Assembly: GCA_002710685.1 (NCBI GenBank)
Contig: PALD01000075.1
Coordinates: forward strand, 1-64,000
Direction: 5' to 3'
Source: Cytophagaceae bacterium
GTDB lineage: Bacteria > Bacteroidota > Bacteroidia > Flavobacteriales > Flavobacteriaceae
DNA: 64,000 bases
Positions 42,036 to 52,117 of the stretch are shown in pieces. Made by a program: the position numbers and the translations under genes. Numbering within the stretch: the stretch's first letter is position 1; the number at the start of each line of letters is the position of its first letter. The notes under the pieces were generated by a model. That model saw only the letters and a program-made list of their open reading frames with translations. It was not told the origin of the DNA and did not search any database.

Positions 42036-43094
42036 ATGAAAAACCATTGTTTCCTGCTTGCCCTTTTTGCAAGCACATTGCTCTTTGCACAAGAAGACCT
42101 CCCCCTGCGTGGCCTGGCAGTCGCGGCACCAGATAAAGCTAGCGTTTCACGGTTTGTAAAGTTTATCAATGAAGAGCTGGGGCCTAGAAACATCAATACG
42201 CTGGTGCTTCGGGTGGATTATGATTTTAAGTATACATCCCATCCCGAATTGGCAAATGAAGATGGACTTACACAACAGGATGTGTATAAGATTGTTGAGG
42301 CTTGCGCCAAGAACAATATCGAGATTATCCCCCAAATCAATCTTTTTGGCCATCAATCCTGGCACGGTTCACTGGGCAAATTACTTACCGTCTATCCACA
42401 ATTTGATGAAACACCAGATGTAGAACTGCCCCAAGACTATGAGTGGCCCAATGCAGATGGCCTGTATTGTAAAAGTTACTGTCCATTACATCCTGAGGTC
42501 CATGATGTCGTTTTTGACCTTATTGATGAGATAACAACGGCCTTCAAGGCAGACGCTTTTCATGCCGGGATGGATGAGGTGTTTTACATCGGGATGCCAC
42601 AGTGCCCGCGCTGTAGCGGCAGGGACAAGGCCGAACTTTTTGCCGGAGAGGTCACTAAAATCAGGAATCACCTGGCACAAGATGGTAAACGGCTTTGGAT
42701 TTGGGGCGACCGTCTCATTGATGGTAAGACCACGGGAATCGGTCTTTGGGAAGCCAGTATGAACAATACTTACAAGGCGATAAACCTTATCCCAAAAGAC
42801 GTCATGATTTGCGATTGGCATTACGAGAGGCCAGACCCCACAGCGGTCTATTTTGCCATGAACGGCCTGGATGTCGCGACCTGCTCCTGGCGAAATCCGG
42901 ATGTTGCCGTGCAGCAACAGCAGATGCTCAAGGATTTAAGAGAAGGTGCCACAACGGCAATGAAAGAACATTACCGTGGGATGCTGCACACCTCATGGAC
43001 AAGCACTGCAAATTTCCTGGAGATGTTTTATGAGCAAAAGCCCAAGGAGGATAACGATGCGACCACCTTTAAAGCGTTGTTCAAGAAAAACTAG
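42036..43094 (+). CDS. secreted family-20-like glycoside hydrolase (hexosaminidase fold)
   Basis: 352 residues from the ATG at 42036, chosen for its signal peptide (CFLLALFASTLLFAQ); the longer upstream frame crosses the terminator. The body is a TIM-barrel-like domain with IEIIPQINLFGHQSWHG and then DAFHAGMDEVFYIG, the Asp-Glu pair at the GH20 catalytic position. The usual GH20 N-terminal domain is missing, so this is a single-domain member. Substrate unknown. The convergent neighbour is a GH43-like protein, giving a small glycan-utilisation pair. Confidence 0.7.
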   Translation: MKNHCFLLALFASTLLFAQEDLPLRGLAVAAPDKASVSRFVKFINEELGPRNINTLVLRVDYDFKYTSHPELANEDGLTQQDVYKIVEACAKNNIEIIPQINLFGHQSWHGSLGKLLTVYPQFDETPDVELPQDYEWPNADGLYCKSYCPLHPEVHDVVFDLIDEITTAFKADAFHAGMDEVFYIGMPQCPRCSGRDKAELFAGEVTKIRNHLAQDGKRLWIWGDRLIDGKTTGIGLWEASMNNTYKAINLIPKDVMICDWHYERPDPTAVYFAMNGLDVATCSWRNPDVAVQQQQMLKDLREGATTAMKEHYRGMLHTSWTSTANFLEMFYEQKPKEDNDATTFKALFKKN

Positions 43095-43096
43095 GA

Positions 43097-44167
43097 TTAC
43101 TCCTGGTTGGGATAGGCCTTCAATAATTTTTCAGCTTCCGCCGAAGAAATAATGGAAACCGTACCATGCCTTGCCGCATCGGGGAAATTAGCGTCATCTT
43201 CGATTTCCCAGTTCGTTAGGTCATCAGAATAAGAAACGCCAAAACGGTCTGTCATACAAAAGTCATAATACAACAAATAACCATCTTCAAACGGGTCCAG
43301 GATCACGCTGGGACCTTCAGTGATTACGGGCACGATCTGCCCGTTGTTTAGGTGTCCTTCAACAATTTCATAAGGACCTTCCAGCTTATCTGAAACTGCT
43401 AGTCGTATTGCGCGGCGCTCGCCCGTTTTTGCACCAAATTCTTCTTCTTTATGGAACAGATAATACTTTCCACCTTCTTTTAAAATCGTGCCATCAATCA
43501 CAGAATATGGTGGGTCAAAAAGCACTTTGGCCGGTGTAAAGCTCTCCCAGTCCTTCGTGCGGGAATACCACAAGCGACTATTCATCCAGCCGGCCTCATC
43601 AAAAGACGATGACCACACGAGAACATATTCGTTGTTTTCCTCATCATAAAACCACTCTGGAGCCCATATATTTTTGGCGAAAGCCCCGTTTTCTTTAGTT
43701 TCTTTCATAAGTGGCAAAGACCCTTCAGCCTTCCAGTGAATCAAATCTTTAGAAGTGGCGTACAAACACGTGGGGCCAACTTCATTTTTATCAAGTTCTC
43801 CCATCCCGCCAGTAGCGAGAATGTGCCAGGTCCCGTCAGGATCGCGGCGCACATACGGGTCGCGCATCCACTGGTCCCAGATGGGTTTATTGTCATTAAG
43901 CGGCGTCCAGTTGCGGCCGTTAGTAGAAAGTGCGATATGCAAGCTCGCCTCAAGCATGGGGTCGGGCAATGGTACCTCAATGATATTACCGTCGTTATCA
44001 ATCTCGATGCGGGTGGGATAACGCTGTCTAAAATACGTCAACATCATCACCTTGTCACCGTCTTTTATGTGCAGTTCAGGATATGGTTTTTCTTTTTCCG
44101 CTTGCGCGAAAAGTACTGCAGGGGCAAGCATGAGGCCACACAGGACGGCCGCTAGTATTTTGTGCAT
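43097..44167 (-). CDS. secreted family-43-like glycosidase (five-blade propeller)
   Basis: 356 residues with signal peptide (ILAAVLCGLMLAPAVLFAQ). Repeated blades show the propeller pattern: WMRDPYVRRDPDGTWHILAT, IWAPEWFYDEENNEYVLVW and VIDGTILKEGGKYYLF, with the Asp and Glu of GH43/GH117-type active sites. Convergent with the GH20-like gene and separated from it by 2 nt. An iterated word encodes GAFAKNIWAPEW. Probable arabinosidase, xylosidase or related activity; specificity cannot be read. Confidence 0.78.
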   Translation of the reverse strand: MHKILAAVLCGLMLAPAVLFAQAEKEKPYPELHIKDGDKVMMLTYFRQRYPTRIEIDNDGNIIEVPLPDPMLEASLHIALSTNGRNWTPLNDNKPIWDQWMRDPYVRRDPDGTWHILATGGMGELDKNEVGPTCLYATSKDLIHWKAEGSLPLMKETKENGAFAKNIWAPEWFYDEENNEYVLVWSSSFDEAGWMNSRLWYSRTKDWESFTPAKVLFDPPYSVIDGTILKEGGKYYLFHKEEEFGAKTGERRAIRLAVSDKLEGPYEIVEGHLNNGQIVPVITEGPSVILDPFEDGYLLYYDFCMTDRFGVSYSDDLTNWEIEDDANFPDAARHGTVSIISSAEAEKLLKAYPNQE

Positions 44168-44173
44168 ATCCCT

Positions 44174-46084
44174 TTATTTTATCACATTGTCCATTACTTC
44201 CTGTACTACTTCAGGGTTTAATAATGTTGAGGTGTCGCCCAGGTTTGAGGTGTCGCCAGAAGCAATTTTGCGCAAGATCCTACGCATGATCTTCCCGCTT
44301 CGGGTCTTGGGCAGTCCAGATGTAAACTGTATTTTATCAAGCTTTGCAATGGGCCCTATTCTTTCAGAAATCAACTGATTGATTTCTTTTCTCAAGTTGT
44401 CCTTGTCACGTGTTCCGCCCGTTTCCTTAAGGATTACATAACCGTACAGCGCATTGCCCTTTACATCGTGCGGATAGCCCACGATGGCACTTTCGGCGAC
44501 AGCCGGATGCTCATTGATCGCATCTTCAATGGGCGCAGTGCCCAGGTTATGACCCGAGACGATAACCACATCATCCACACGCCCCGTGATACGGTAATAG
44601 CCCACGCTGTCCCGCAACGCTCCATCACCCGTGAAATACATGTCTTTAAACGCTGAGAAATACGTTTCTTTATACCGCTGGTGATTGCCCCATATCGTCC
44701 TTGCCATCGATGGCCAAGGGAATTTGATGCACAATCTACCGTCCACCTGGTTGCCCTTGATCTCCTTGCCTTCTTCATCCATTAGCGCAGGCTGGATTCC
44801 CGGCATGGGCAAGGTAGCAAATGTGGGGACTGCCGGAGTGGAATACGGTATGGGTGAAATCATGATCCCACCGGTTTCTGTTTGCCACCAGGTGTCAACA
44901 ATGGGACATTTGCGCTTTCCGATGTTTTCATCATACCAGTGCCATGCTTCCTCATTGATGGGTTCGCCCACAGTGCCCAAAACCTTAAGGGATGAAAGGT
45001 CGTGCTTCTCCACAAATTCCAGCGATTCTTTACCCAGGGCACGGATTGCCGTGGGCGCCGTGTAAAACTGCGTGATTTTATGTTTTTCTACAATTTCCCA
45101 GAAACGACCATGGTCTGGATATGTGGGTACGCCTTCAAACATCACGGTTGTGGCGCCATTTGCCAGCGGACCGTAAACAATATAGCTGTGACCTGTAATC
45201 CAACCAATATCTGCCGTGCACCAGTAAATATCATCCTCCCGGTATTGAAACACGTTCTTAAACGTAAACGCCGTGTACACCATATAACCTGCACAGGTAT
45301 GTACCATTCCCTTGGGTTTGCCGGTACTTCCCGAAGTATAAAGTATAAAAAGCGGGTCTTCGGCCTTCATCATCTCAGGTTCACAGGTATCACCTGCTTT
45401 ATCCAGCAGCGGCTGTAACCAGTGGTCACGGTCATCTTCCATGTGGATGTCGCTGTCAATACGTTTTGCGACCAGCACATTTTTAACACACTCGCATTTT
45501 TTTAGCGCTTCGTCCACGATGCCCTTAAGGTCAATGGTCTTGCTTCCGCGAAAGCTTCCATCAGACGTTATTACCATGGTACACTCGGCATCGTTGATAC
45601 GCGTGGCGAGTGCCGTTGAAGAAAAACCTGCAAAAACCACTGAATGGATTGCCCCAATTCTCGCACAGGCCAAAACACTGATGGCCAACTCCGGGATCAT
45701 GGGGAGATAGATGCAGACGCGGTCACCTTTCTTGATGCCTTTTGCCTTGAGCACATTTGCAAACTTGCACACACGGTCATGCAAATCGTTGTACGTGATG
45801 TGTTCAGCTTTTTCTTTTGGGTCGTTGGGTTCAAAGAGAATCGCGGTCTTGTCGCCGCGGGTCCTTTGATGGCGGTCGATACAGTTTTCGGTAATGTTTA
45901 GCTCGGCACCCTGAAACCATTTTACCTCCGGTTTTGAGAAATCCCATTCAAGTACTTTGTCCCAGCGCTTGTGCCATGTAAAATGCTCTTCGGCAATCTC
46001 TGCCCAGTAGTTTTCTGGGTCGCGTACGCTTTTTCTATATACTTGAAAATACTCTTCTAGGTTCTTGATATGGTAATTGCTCAT
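44174..46084 (-). CDS. acs: acetyl-CoA synthetase
   Basis: 636 residues, the length of AMP-forming Acs. It contains the adenylate-forming motif YTSGSTGKPKGMVHT, WCTADIGWITGHSY, DTWWQTETGG and the C-terminal PKTRSGKIMRRILRKI with the catalytic, acetylatable lysine. It converts acetate, ATP and CoA to acetyl-CoA. Six bases separate it from the GH43-like gene downstream on the same strand, so the two may be co-transcribed, linking sugar breakdown and acetate use by position only. Confidence 0.97.
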   Translation of the reverse strand: MSNYHIKNLEEYFQVYRKSVRDPENYWAEIAEEHFTWHKRWDKVLEWDFSKPEVKWFQGAELNITENCIDRHQRTRGDKTAILFEPNDPKEKAEHITYNDLHDRVCKFANVLKAKGIKKGDRVCIYLPMIPELAISVLACARIGAIHSVVFAGFSSTALATRINDAECTMVITSDGSFRGSKTIDLKGIVDEALKKCECVKNVLVAKRIDSDIHMEDDRDHWLQPLLDKAGDTCEPEMMKAEDPLFILYTSGSTGKPKGMVHTCAGYMVYTAFTFKNVFQYREDDIYWCTADIGWITGHSYIVYGPLANGATTVMFEGVPTYPDHGRFWEIVEKHKITQFYTAPTAIRALGKESLEFVEKHDLSSLKVLGTVGEPINEEAWHWYDENIGKRKCPIVDTWWQTETGGIMISPIPYSTPAVPTFATLPMPGIQPALMDEEGKEIKGNQVDGRLCIKFPWPSMARTIWGNHQRYKETYFSAFKDMYFTGDGALRDSVGYYRITGRVDDVVIVSGHNLGTAPIEDAINEHPAVAESAIVGYPHDVKGNALYGYVILKETGGTRDKDNLRKEINQLISERIGPIAKLDKIQFTSGLPKTRSGKIMRRILRKIASGDTSNLGDTSTLLNPEVVQEVMDNVIK

Positions 46085-46171
46085 TGTGGGTATAATTTTT
46101 ATGGTCAGAAGTTTAAAATTACTAAATCGTTATAGAATTTATGTGAACAATTCTTTCAGAAATCAAAGAAT

Positions 46172-46200
46172 AAAAAAACCGGCCTCTTGGGACCGGTTTT
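46172..46200 (-). terminator. terminator of the lipoprotein gene at 46221
   Basis: AAAACCGG and CCGGTTTT arms with a 10-nt loop, followed on the minus strand by a T-run. Confidence 0.75.
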
Positions 46201-46220
46201 AATATCATAATTAAGATGGA

Positions 46221-46739
46221 TTACAGTACGTCAACCACTACGGTTACGTCTGCCACGACCTGTACGGTAAATTTTACCGGTTCGTCCGTCACGGTACCTT
46301 CTAATGAAATGGTAGCTGAAGCCCCGCTTTTTAGTGATGTTGACAATGCCTGCACAAGATTGGCCTGGGCGGTAAGGTCATATTTTGTGTTGTCGCTATC
46401 AGCTGCTGAAAGGTCAAGATCTGTCATCGTGTAGGTCGCTGCGCCAAAAGATAATGTACCACTTAACAATACACCTTCAGTACCGGTTACGTTAGTGATT
46501 TCCATGGTGAGGCTATTGATCTTAACGTTCTGTATCTTGTCCAGGTTATCCTGAACATCAGAATCGTCAATAGATACGACCATGCTTTCTGAGATTGTGG
46601 TGTCGCCAGAAATATCTGCAGTGATATTTGCGGTGATGGTATCATCCACATTGATTTCCGTGAGTTCGTCCAGTTTTTCGCACGACGTCATGGAGCCGAT
46701 TAAAAAACATGTTAGTAATGCGTTTTTAAATAGTTTCAT
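46221..46739 (-). CDS. lipoprotein of unknown function
   Basis: 172 residues: lipoprotein signal LLTCFLIGSMTSCEKLDEL (Cys20), then a threonine- and aspartate-rich beta domain (DTITANITADISGDTT, VQDNLDKIQNVKINSLTMEI). The repeat-like strand pattern suggests a single beta sandwich. No recognised family. It has its own terminator, between acs and the gene at 46930. Confidence 0.55.
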   Translation of the reverse strand: MKLFKNALLTCFLIGSMTSCEKLDELTEINVDDTITANITADISGDTTISESMVVSIDDSDVQDNLDKIQNVKINSLTMEITNVTGTEGVLLSGTLSFGAATYTMTDLDLSAADSDNTKYDLTAQANLVQALSTSLKSGASATISLEGTVTDEPVKFTVQVVADVTVVVDVL

Positions 46740-46929
46740 GGTTTGGTTTTCTTTAATGAGCGGCTAAAATAGAATTTTTTTTAACATAAACTTAGGATAT
46801 CTATCTCAAACGCAGTGAAATGGGGGTTTTTACCTGCTGTTTTTTGTAAAAATGCAGGACATGATAAACATGTGGTAGGGTAAACTGCCGGTGGCTTGTT
46901 ATATGTACACAACCCCCAATATTAAGATC

Positions 46930-47346
46930 ATGAAGTCCCCTGCTTATTTATCTCTTGTATTTCTCCTGGTATCCACGCACCTCGCCCTTGCCCAGATGAA
47001 AGCTGATATGGTGATTAAGGATTTTGCCAATTACAGGCAAAAAGCCATGGCCGATGCCTCAAAAGAACAAAACATCACCTTTAAAAACGAATCTCAGGAA
47101 AATGCATTTTGGCGTAAGCAAGAACTATATGAACAGCAGTTGCAGGAAAGATCCCGGATGGCGTATGAAACCTACCTCAATGCAAAACGCGAAGCGTATG
47201 CCGCCCATATTGAATTTTGCAGTTACAAGTGCAACCATGGCCCTGCGTATTATGTCCATGCACATGGATATTATACAAGCCCCGTGCATGAGTTCCTGCC
47301 CCGGAGGTCACGCCCGGGAAGCATGCACCCCACACGGTTGAAATAA
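46930..47346 (+). CDS. exported helical protein of unknown function
   Basis: 138 residues from the ATG at 46930, selected for its signal peptide (SLVFLLVSTHLALAQ). The mature protein is a long charged helix (about 30-95, with WRKQELYEQQLQERSRMAYE) followed by a His/Tyr/Cys tail (FCSYKCNHGPAYYVHAHGY) that could bind metal. It stands alone and is convergent with the deacetylase gene, 4 nt away. I do not recognise it. Confidence 0.5.
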   Translation: MKSPAYLSLVFLLVSTHLALAQMKADMVIKDFANYRQKAMADASKEQNITFKNESQENAFWRKQELYEQQLQERSRMAYETYLNAKREAYAAHIEFCSYKCNHGPAYYVHAHGYYTSPVHEFLPRRSRPGSMHPTRLK

Positions 47347-47349
47347 ATT

Positions 47350-48252
47350 TTAAAAGTAGATTTCCTGCGCCAGGCGATACGTGTTTGCATGCGCTTCAAC
47401 AATTACTTTAATATCTGGAGAATACCCGCCGCCCATACTGCATTGCACTGGGATTTCGCTTTCGCGAAAAAGACTCAAACAGAATCTATCGCGTTCTTTG
47501 CACCCTTCTACCGAGCATGAAAGCCGGCCGAGTTTGTCGCTTTCCAGAATATCAACGCCGCTGAGATAAAAGATAAAGTCAGGCTTTACATCCTTGATGA
47601 GTTGAGGTAAAGTTTCTTTAAGCAAACCTAAATACACTTTATCGCCGCTACCATCAGGAACGGCAATATCAAGGTCTGAAGTTTCTTTTTTAAAAGGATA
47701 ATTCCCCGCACCGTGCATGGAAAACGTAAACACCTCATCGTCATCTTGAAAGATTTCTGCCGTGCCATTACCTTGATGCACGTCGAGGTCAACGATGAGG
47801 ATTTTTTTGGCGAAAGCCTTATTTAAAAGATATCTCGCGCCGATGGCCTGATCGTTGAACATGCAAAACGCCTCGCCATGGTCAGCATACGCGTGGTGCG
47901 TGCCGCCAGCAATGTTGAAGGCAATGCCGTTTTCAAGCGCGTGGTGACAGCCTTTTATGGTGCCGTCTGCAATGATAAATTCGCGCTGAACCAATGCTGC
48001 ACTAAGCGGAAAACCTATTTTGCGAGCCGCTCTTCTTTCTAGCGAAAGCGACTTTAAATTTTCTACATAATCTTTGTCGTGAATGGCTAGAATATGGTTT
48101 TCATCTGGCATTGTGGGCTCAAAAAAGTTTGCCTCTGTACAGGTGCCTTCATAAATGAGTTGTTTGGGTAACAGCTCATATTTAAGCATCGGGAAGCGGT
48201 GACCCTCTGGCAGTGGATGTTTGTAAATGGGGTGGTATGCGATTTTGAGCAT
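47350..48252 (-). CDS. histone deacetylase family amidohydrolase
   Basis: 300 residues of the arginase/deacetylase fold. Zinc and catalytic residues are in place: GGTHHAYADHGEAFCMFND (catalytic His pair), DLDVHQGNGTAEIF (Asp and His zinc ligands), HGAGNYPF and LSGVDILESDKLG (second Asp). These bacterial homologues act on acetylpolyamines or protein lysines. An iterated word encodes LFRESEIPV and another KAFAKKILI, so the short word appears twice in one gene. Confidence 0.93.
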   Translation of the reverse strand: MLKIAYHPIYKHPLPEGHRFPMLKYELLPKQLIYEGTCTEANFFEPTMPDENHILAIHDKDYVENLKSLSLERRAARKIGFPLSAALVQREFIIADGTIKGCHHALENGIAFNIAGGTHHAYADHGEAFCMFNDQAIGARYLLNKAFAKKILIVDLDVHQGNGTAEIFQDDDEVFTFSMHGAGNYPFKKETSDLDIAVPDGSGDKVYLGLLKETLPQLIKDVKPDFIFYLSGVDILESDKLGRLSCSVEGCKERDRFCLSLFRESEIPVQCSMGGGYSPDIKVIVEAHANTYRLAQEIYF

Positions 48253-48306
48253 AAGTTCAGTTTCACTTCAAGTTTTCGCTGCGATGAATCTATTATGAAG
48301 TGATTT

Positions 48307-50445
48307 TTATTCTTTTTTATTCAACTTCTCCAGCTTCAATTGTATACGCTTTCGTGGAATATCAACCTCAAGGACTTTTACCACTACCTGTTCGTGCAAC
48401 GCAATATGTTCATTAACGTCGCTTACAAAACCATCGGCGAGATTGGAGATATGGATCAAACCACTTTCTTTGATGCCAATATCTACAAACGCACCAAAAT
48501 TAGTCACATTGTTCACTATTCCTGGCAACAACTGCCCGGGTTTTACATCATTAATAGTCTTGATGTTTTGATTAAAAGTAAAGGTTTTGGCTTCCGCCCG
48601 AATATCAAGACCTGGTTTTTCAAGTTCGTTGATGATATCTTCCAGCGTGGGTAACCCCACATCTTTAGAAACGTATTTTTTCAGTTCGATGCTTTTTAAA
48701 ACTGAAGAATTCCCAATCAAATCTTCAATGGATTTCTTCTCGTCTTTTGCGATTTGATTTACCAAAGCATAGCGCTCAGGATGCACGGCAGAGTCGTCAA
48801 GCGGATTCTTGGCATTCTTGATGCGCAAGAAACCAGCGGCTTGTTCAAAGGCTTTTCCGCCAAGACGGGGAACATCCAGGATTTCTTTTCGCGAAGCAAA
48901 AGCACCATTTTCTTCACGATGTTTTACAACATTTTCCGCAAGTTTAGGCCCAATGCCAGAAACATAGCTCAGCAAGGAAGCACTAGCCGTATTGATGTTC
49001 ACGCCCACCGCATTTACACAAGATTCCGTAACGCGGTCTAGTTCGTTTTTCAACGCAGTTTGATCTACATCATGCTGATATTGCCCCACACCGATGGACT
49101 TTGGGTCAATTTTCACCAGTTCAGCAAGCGGGTCTTGCAAGCGGCGACCTATGGACACGGCGCCACGCACGGTTACATCATAATTGGGGAATTCTTCACG
49201 GGCAATCTTTGAAGCAGAATATACCGAAGCACCTGCCTCGCTCACCACAAAAACCTGCAAATCCTGCTTAAACGGAATCTTGCGGATAAAGCGCTCCGTT
49301 TCGCGTGAAGCGGTACCGTTGCCTATCGCGATTGCCTCGATTTTATGCGCATTCACGAGGTAATGAATCTTATTGCCCGCACCTTTAAAATCGTTTTTTG
49401 GAGCATGCGGATAGATGGTTTCATTATGCTCAAGATTGCCGTTTGCATCCAGGCAAACCACTTTGCAGCCCGTGCGAAAACCCGGGTCGATCCCAAGAAC
49501 TCTTTTTTCGCCAAGAGGCGAACCCAGCAACAACTGTTTTAGGTTTTTTGCAAATACATTTATCGCCGTGGCATCTGCTTTTTCCTTGGCGGTATTGAGG
49601 ATTTCGTTGGATAGGGCAGGGAAGAGCAGGCGTTTGTAAGCATCTGCGATTGCGGTCTGTATTTCTTCCGCGCAAGCGTTATTAGAACGAATGATCTTAC
49701 GATCTATTTTTTCTAAGGCGCGCTCATTGTCGATCTCCACATTCATGCGGATGAATCCTTCACTTGCGGCACGAGAAATCGCCAGAAATCTGTGCGATGG
49801 ACAGCGATTTAAAGGTTCGTCCCATTCAAAATAATCACGATATTTCTGAGCGTTTTCTTCGTCTTTTTTTGTTTTTACCACTTTCGTGGAAAGGATTGCG
49901 TAACGCTCCAGTTGGTTTCTTATGTCATTGCGAATATCCGTGCGCTCGTTGATCCACTCTGCGATAATGTGGCGGGCACCTTCCAAAGCAACTTCAATTG
50001 AAGGAACATTATTGTTTACAAAACGCTGTGCCGAACCATCAAGGTCGCGGCTGTTTTGCGCCATGATGATCTTGGCAAGTGGTTCCAGGCCGTTTTCACG
50101 TGCGGTATCTGCTTTGGTTTTACGCTTCTTTTTATAAGGAAGGTAAAAATCTTCTAACGTGGTGAGGTCTTGTGCCTGCGTGATTTTTGCCTTGAGCTCA
50201 TCTGTAAGCACTTCTTGCTCTTCCAGACTTTTTAAGATGCTTTCCTTGCGTTTTGCTAACGCTTCAAATTGCTCTTTGAATTTTACGATTTCGCCAATCT
50301 GTACTTCATCAAGATTACCGGTCATCTCTTTGCGATAGCGCGAAATGAAAGGAATCGTGGCGTCTTCGTTAAGTAATTTTATGGTGTTGTTGACCTGCTT
50401 TGGGCTCAGGTCGAGGTGTTTTAAAATAGATTCGGTAATGGTCAT
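48307..50445 (-). CDS. tex: Tex family RNA-binding transcription accessory protein
   Basis: 712 residues with the Tex order: N-terminal helical region with FISRYRKEMTGNLDEVQ, a YqgF-like RNase H fold (RVLGIDPGFRTGCKVVCLD), helix-hairpin-helix repeats (ASASLLSYVSGIGPKLAENV) and a C-terminal S1 domain (PGIVNNVTNFGAFVDIGIKE). It binds structured RNA and affects transcription and stress tolerance. Full length and intact. Confidence 0.95.
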   Translation of the reverse strand: MTITESILKHLDLSPKQVNNTIKLLNEDATIPFISRYRKEMTGNLDEVQIGEIVKFKEQFEALAKRKESILKSLEEQEVLTDELKAKITQAQDLTTLEDFYLPYKKKRKTKADTARENGLEPLAKIIMAQNSRDLDGSAQRFVNNNVPSIEVALEGARHIIAEWINERTDIRNDIRNQLERYAILSTKVVKTKKDEENAQKYRDYFEWDEPLNRCPSHRFLAISRAASEGFIRMNVEIDNERALEKIDRKIIRSNNACAEEIQTAIADAYKRLLFPALSNEILNTAKEKADATAINVFAKNLKQLLLGSPLGEKRVLGIDPGFRTGCKVVCLDANGNLEHNETIYPHAPKNDFKGAGNKIHYLVNAHKIEAIAIGNGTASRETERFIRKIPFKQDLQVFVVSEAGASVYSASKIAREEFPNYDVTVRGAVSIGRRLQDPLAELVKIDPKSIGVGQYQHDVDQTALKNELDRVTESCVNAVGVNINTASASLLSYVSGIGPKLAENVVKHREENGAFASRKEILDVPRLGGKAFEQAAGFLRIKNAKNPLDDSAVHPERYALVNQIAKDEKKSIEDLIGNSSVLKSIELKKYVSKDVGLPTLEDIINELEKPGLDIRAEAKTFTFNQNIKTINDVKPGQLLPGIVNNVTNFGAFVDIGIKESGLIHISNLADGFVSDVNEHIALHEQVVVKVLEVDIPRKRIQLKLEKLNKKE

Positions 50446-50491
50446 GCTTCAAATTTGCGAACTGCAAGATAGGTAGACTTTAAAAACATAA

Positions 50492-50515
50492 AAAGGCTCA
50501 TGTGTATGAGCCTTT
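50492..50515 (-). terminator. hairpin between tex and the next gene
   Basis: AAAGGCTCAT-GTGT-ATGAGCCTTT, a perfect 10-bp stem, lies between the tex start and the end of the gene at 50540; minus-strand T-run follows. Confidence 0.75.
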
Positions 50516-50539
50516 ATAAAATCTTATGTGGAGGGATTT

Positions 50540-51955
50540 TTAGAACTTGAATATTTTAAAAGTGTCTTCTCCTTTAAAATATGCTCCCCAGTAGAAATCA
50601 TTATCAATTTTAAATATGGTTTCAGCATTGATTCTTTTTTGTTCTTCTGAAAATGTTCTGATGTTATCAAAAGCATTTGCGGGAACTTCACCATCAAGGT
50701 GCGTGTATTGTTTGTCAAATAATCCTGTAATCCTAACAGATTTTGATCTGGTATACCCATAATACGCAGCCCAAATTCCGTTCATTGCACCTACAAAAAC
50801 AGCACCGGCAATCCCAATGTTACCATAAAACATAAAACCACCTTGCTGAATTTCAGTATGGCTGCCAAAGGTGATTTCATAATTGCCATTTTGGTTATAA
50901 ACCGAAAGGCCTATATCTGCATTTTTAAGCTTTCTAAGAAATTTTGAGGTTTTTTCTAATTCCCTATAATTATCATAAGCGCCCCCTTCTTGAATTATAG
51001 GTGTATTCTTAAAATAAATATCTTCATTTTTTTCAAGGTCAATTGCTTTTAGAACACTTTGGGTATTTATATCTGTGATCTTGAATTTTAATTCATCAGA
51101 ATTTGCAATCAATTGATATAATTTGTCCTCTGACAAAAAACTGTTTGATTTAGGAATCACATAACTTTTTGCGAGTTCAGGCTGCGGAATTGTCTTGATG
51201 GATTTCTCTTTTGTTATAAGATTGATGTTTATCAAATATGTGTTTTCATGATTCGCATCAATGGTGATATCTACATTATTTTCATCATTATAGAATTTTA
51301 CTTTTTTTGAAGTATTGTCTATGGATTGTGGAACGTTTTTTTCTATTTCGGCAGCGTCAACACTTACATTAAAGTTTTCACTTTTTGTAATCAGCCCATA
51401 AAGGTTTGATGGTTTATTACCATATTCTTTAAAGGCGGTGTCTTCAAAGGATAGTTCATAGCGTTCAGGCGGATTGTCACCTTTAAACTCATATAAATTA
51501 AGGGTAGAACTGTTTTTAACTATTGAAAAAACAAAAAATGAATTTCTTACACTCGCCGTTTTTATAAGCTTTTCGCCCTTGAGCTTAAACTCTATCTCAT
51601 CGCTTTCAGTAGTGTTATTCTTAAAGTCATAGATCAGCTTACCGTAACTCCTGTCATTTTCTGTATTCATGAAGAGAATAATCTTCTCATCCATTATTTG
51701 ATACCCCACAAAAGATTGAAATTTTGAAGCAAGATCAGGCGCTGACAATTGGCCTATTTTGTTAAACGAACTGTCATAGAGAATACCATGCACTTGATCA
51801 GCATCTTCTAGAAAAATAGCTAGGTTTCCTGTTTTACTGTCCTTTACATAAAAGGATTGGTTGATGTTTTGTACAATATTCGGGATGGTAATTATTTCTT
51901 CTTGAGCAATTATCGATGCAGGAAGAAGAAAAAGCAGGAGTAAAAGTTTTTTCAT
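50540..51955 (-). CDS. exported protein of unknown function
   Basis: 471 residues from the ATG at 51955, chosen because it gives a clean signal peptide (LLLLFLLPASIIAQ) where the longer frame would add 25 codons. The body is beta-rich with an interval of hydrophobic residues near the C-terminus (FYGNIGIAGAVFVGAMNGIW) that could be a membrane or fatty-acid-binding segment. AT-rich compared with neighbours. Divergent from the 52118 gene; the pair looks like accessory DNA. Confidence 0.45.
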   Translation of the reverse strand: MKKLLLLLFLLPASIIAQEEIITIPNIVQNINQSFYVKDSKTGNLAIFLEDADQVHGILYDSSFNKIGQLSAPDLASKFQSFVGYQIMDEKIILFMNTENDRSYGKLIYDFKNNTTESDEIEFKLKGEKLIKTASVRNSFFVFSIVKNSSTLNLYEFKGDNPPERYELSFEDTAFKEYGNKPSNLYGLITKSENFNVSVDAAEIEKNVPQSIDNTSKKVKFYNDENNVDITIDANHENTYLININLITKEKSIKTIPQPELAKSYVIPKSNSFLSEDKLYQLIANSDELKFKITDINTQSVLKAIDLEKNEDIYFKNTPIIQEGGAYDNYRELEKTSKFLRKLKNADIGLSVYNQNGNYEITFGSHTEIQQGGFMFYGNIGIAGAVFVGAMNGIWAAYYGYTRSKSVRITGLFDKQYTHLDGEVPANAFDNIRTFSEEQKRINAETIFKIDNDFYWGAYFKGEDTFKIFKF

Positions 51956-52117
51956 AAGGAGGATTATAGTTTTCGCCCAATATACCATAATTATTAAAAA
52001 TGTATTTAACCAAAGAATTGTTCTTTGCAATGAGATAATGAACTCAAATTACGGCAGTTGCCCTATTTCTTTTTAACGAAAGCCAAAGTAGCTTTAAGGT
52101 GTAAAAATCCCTTGATT

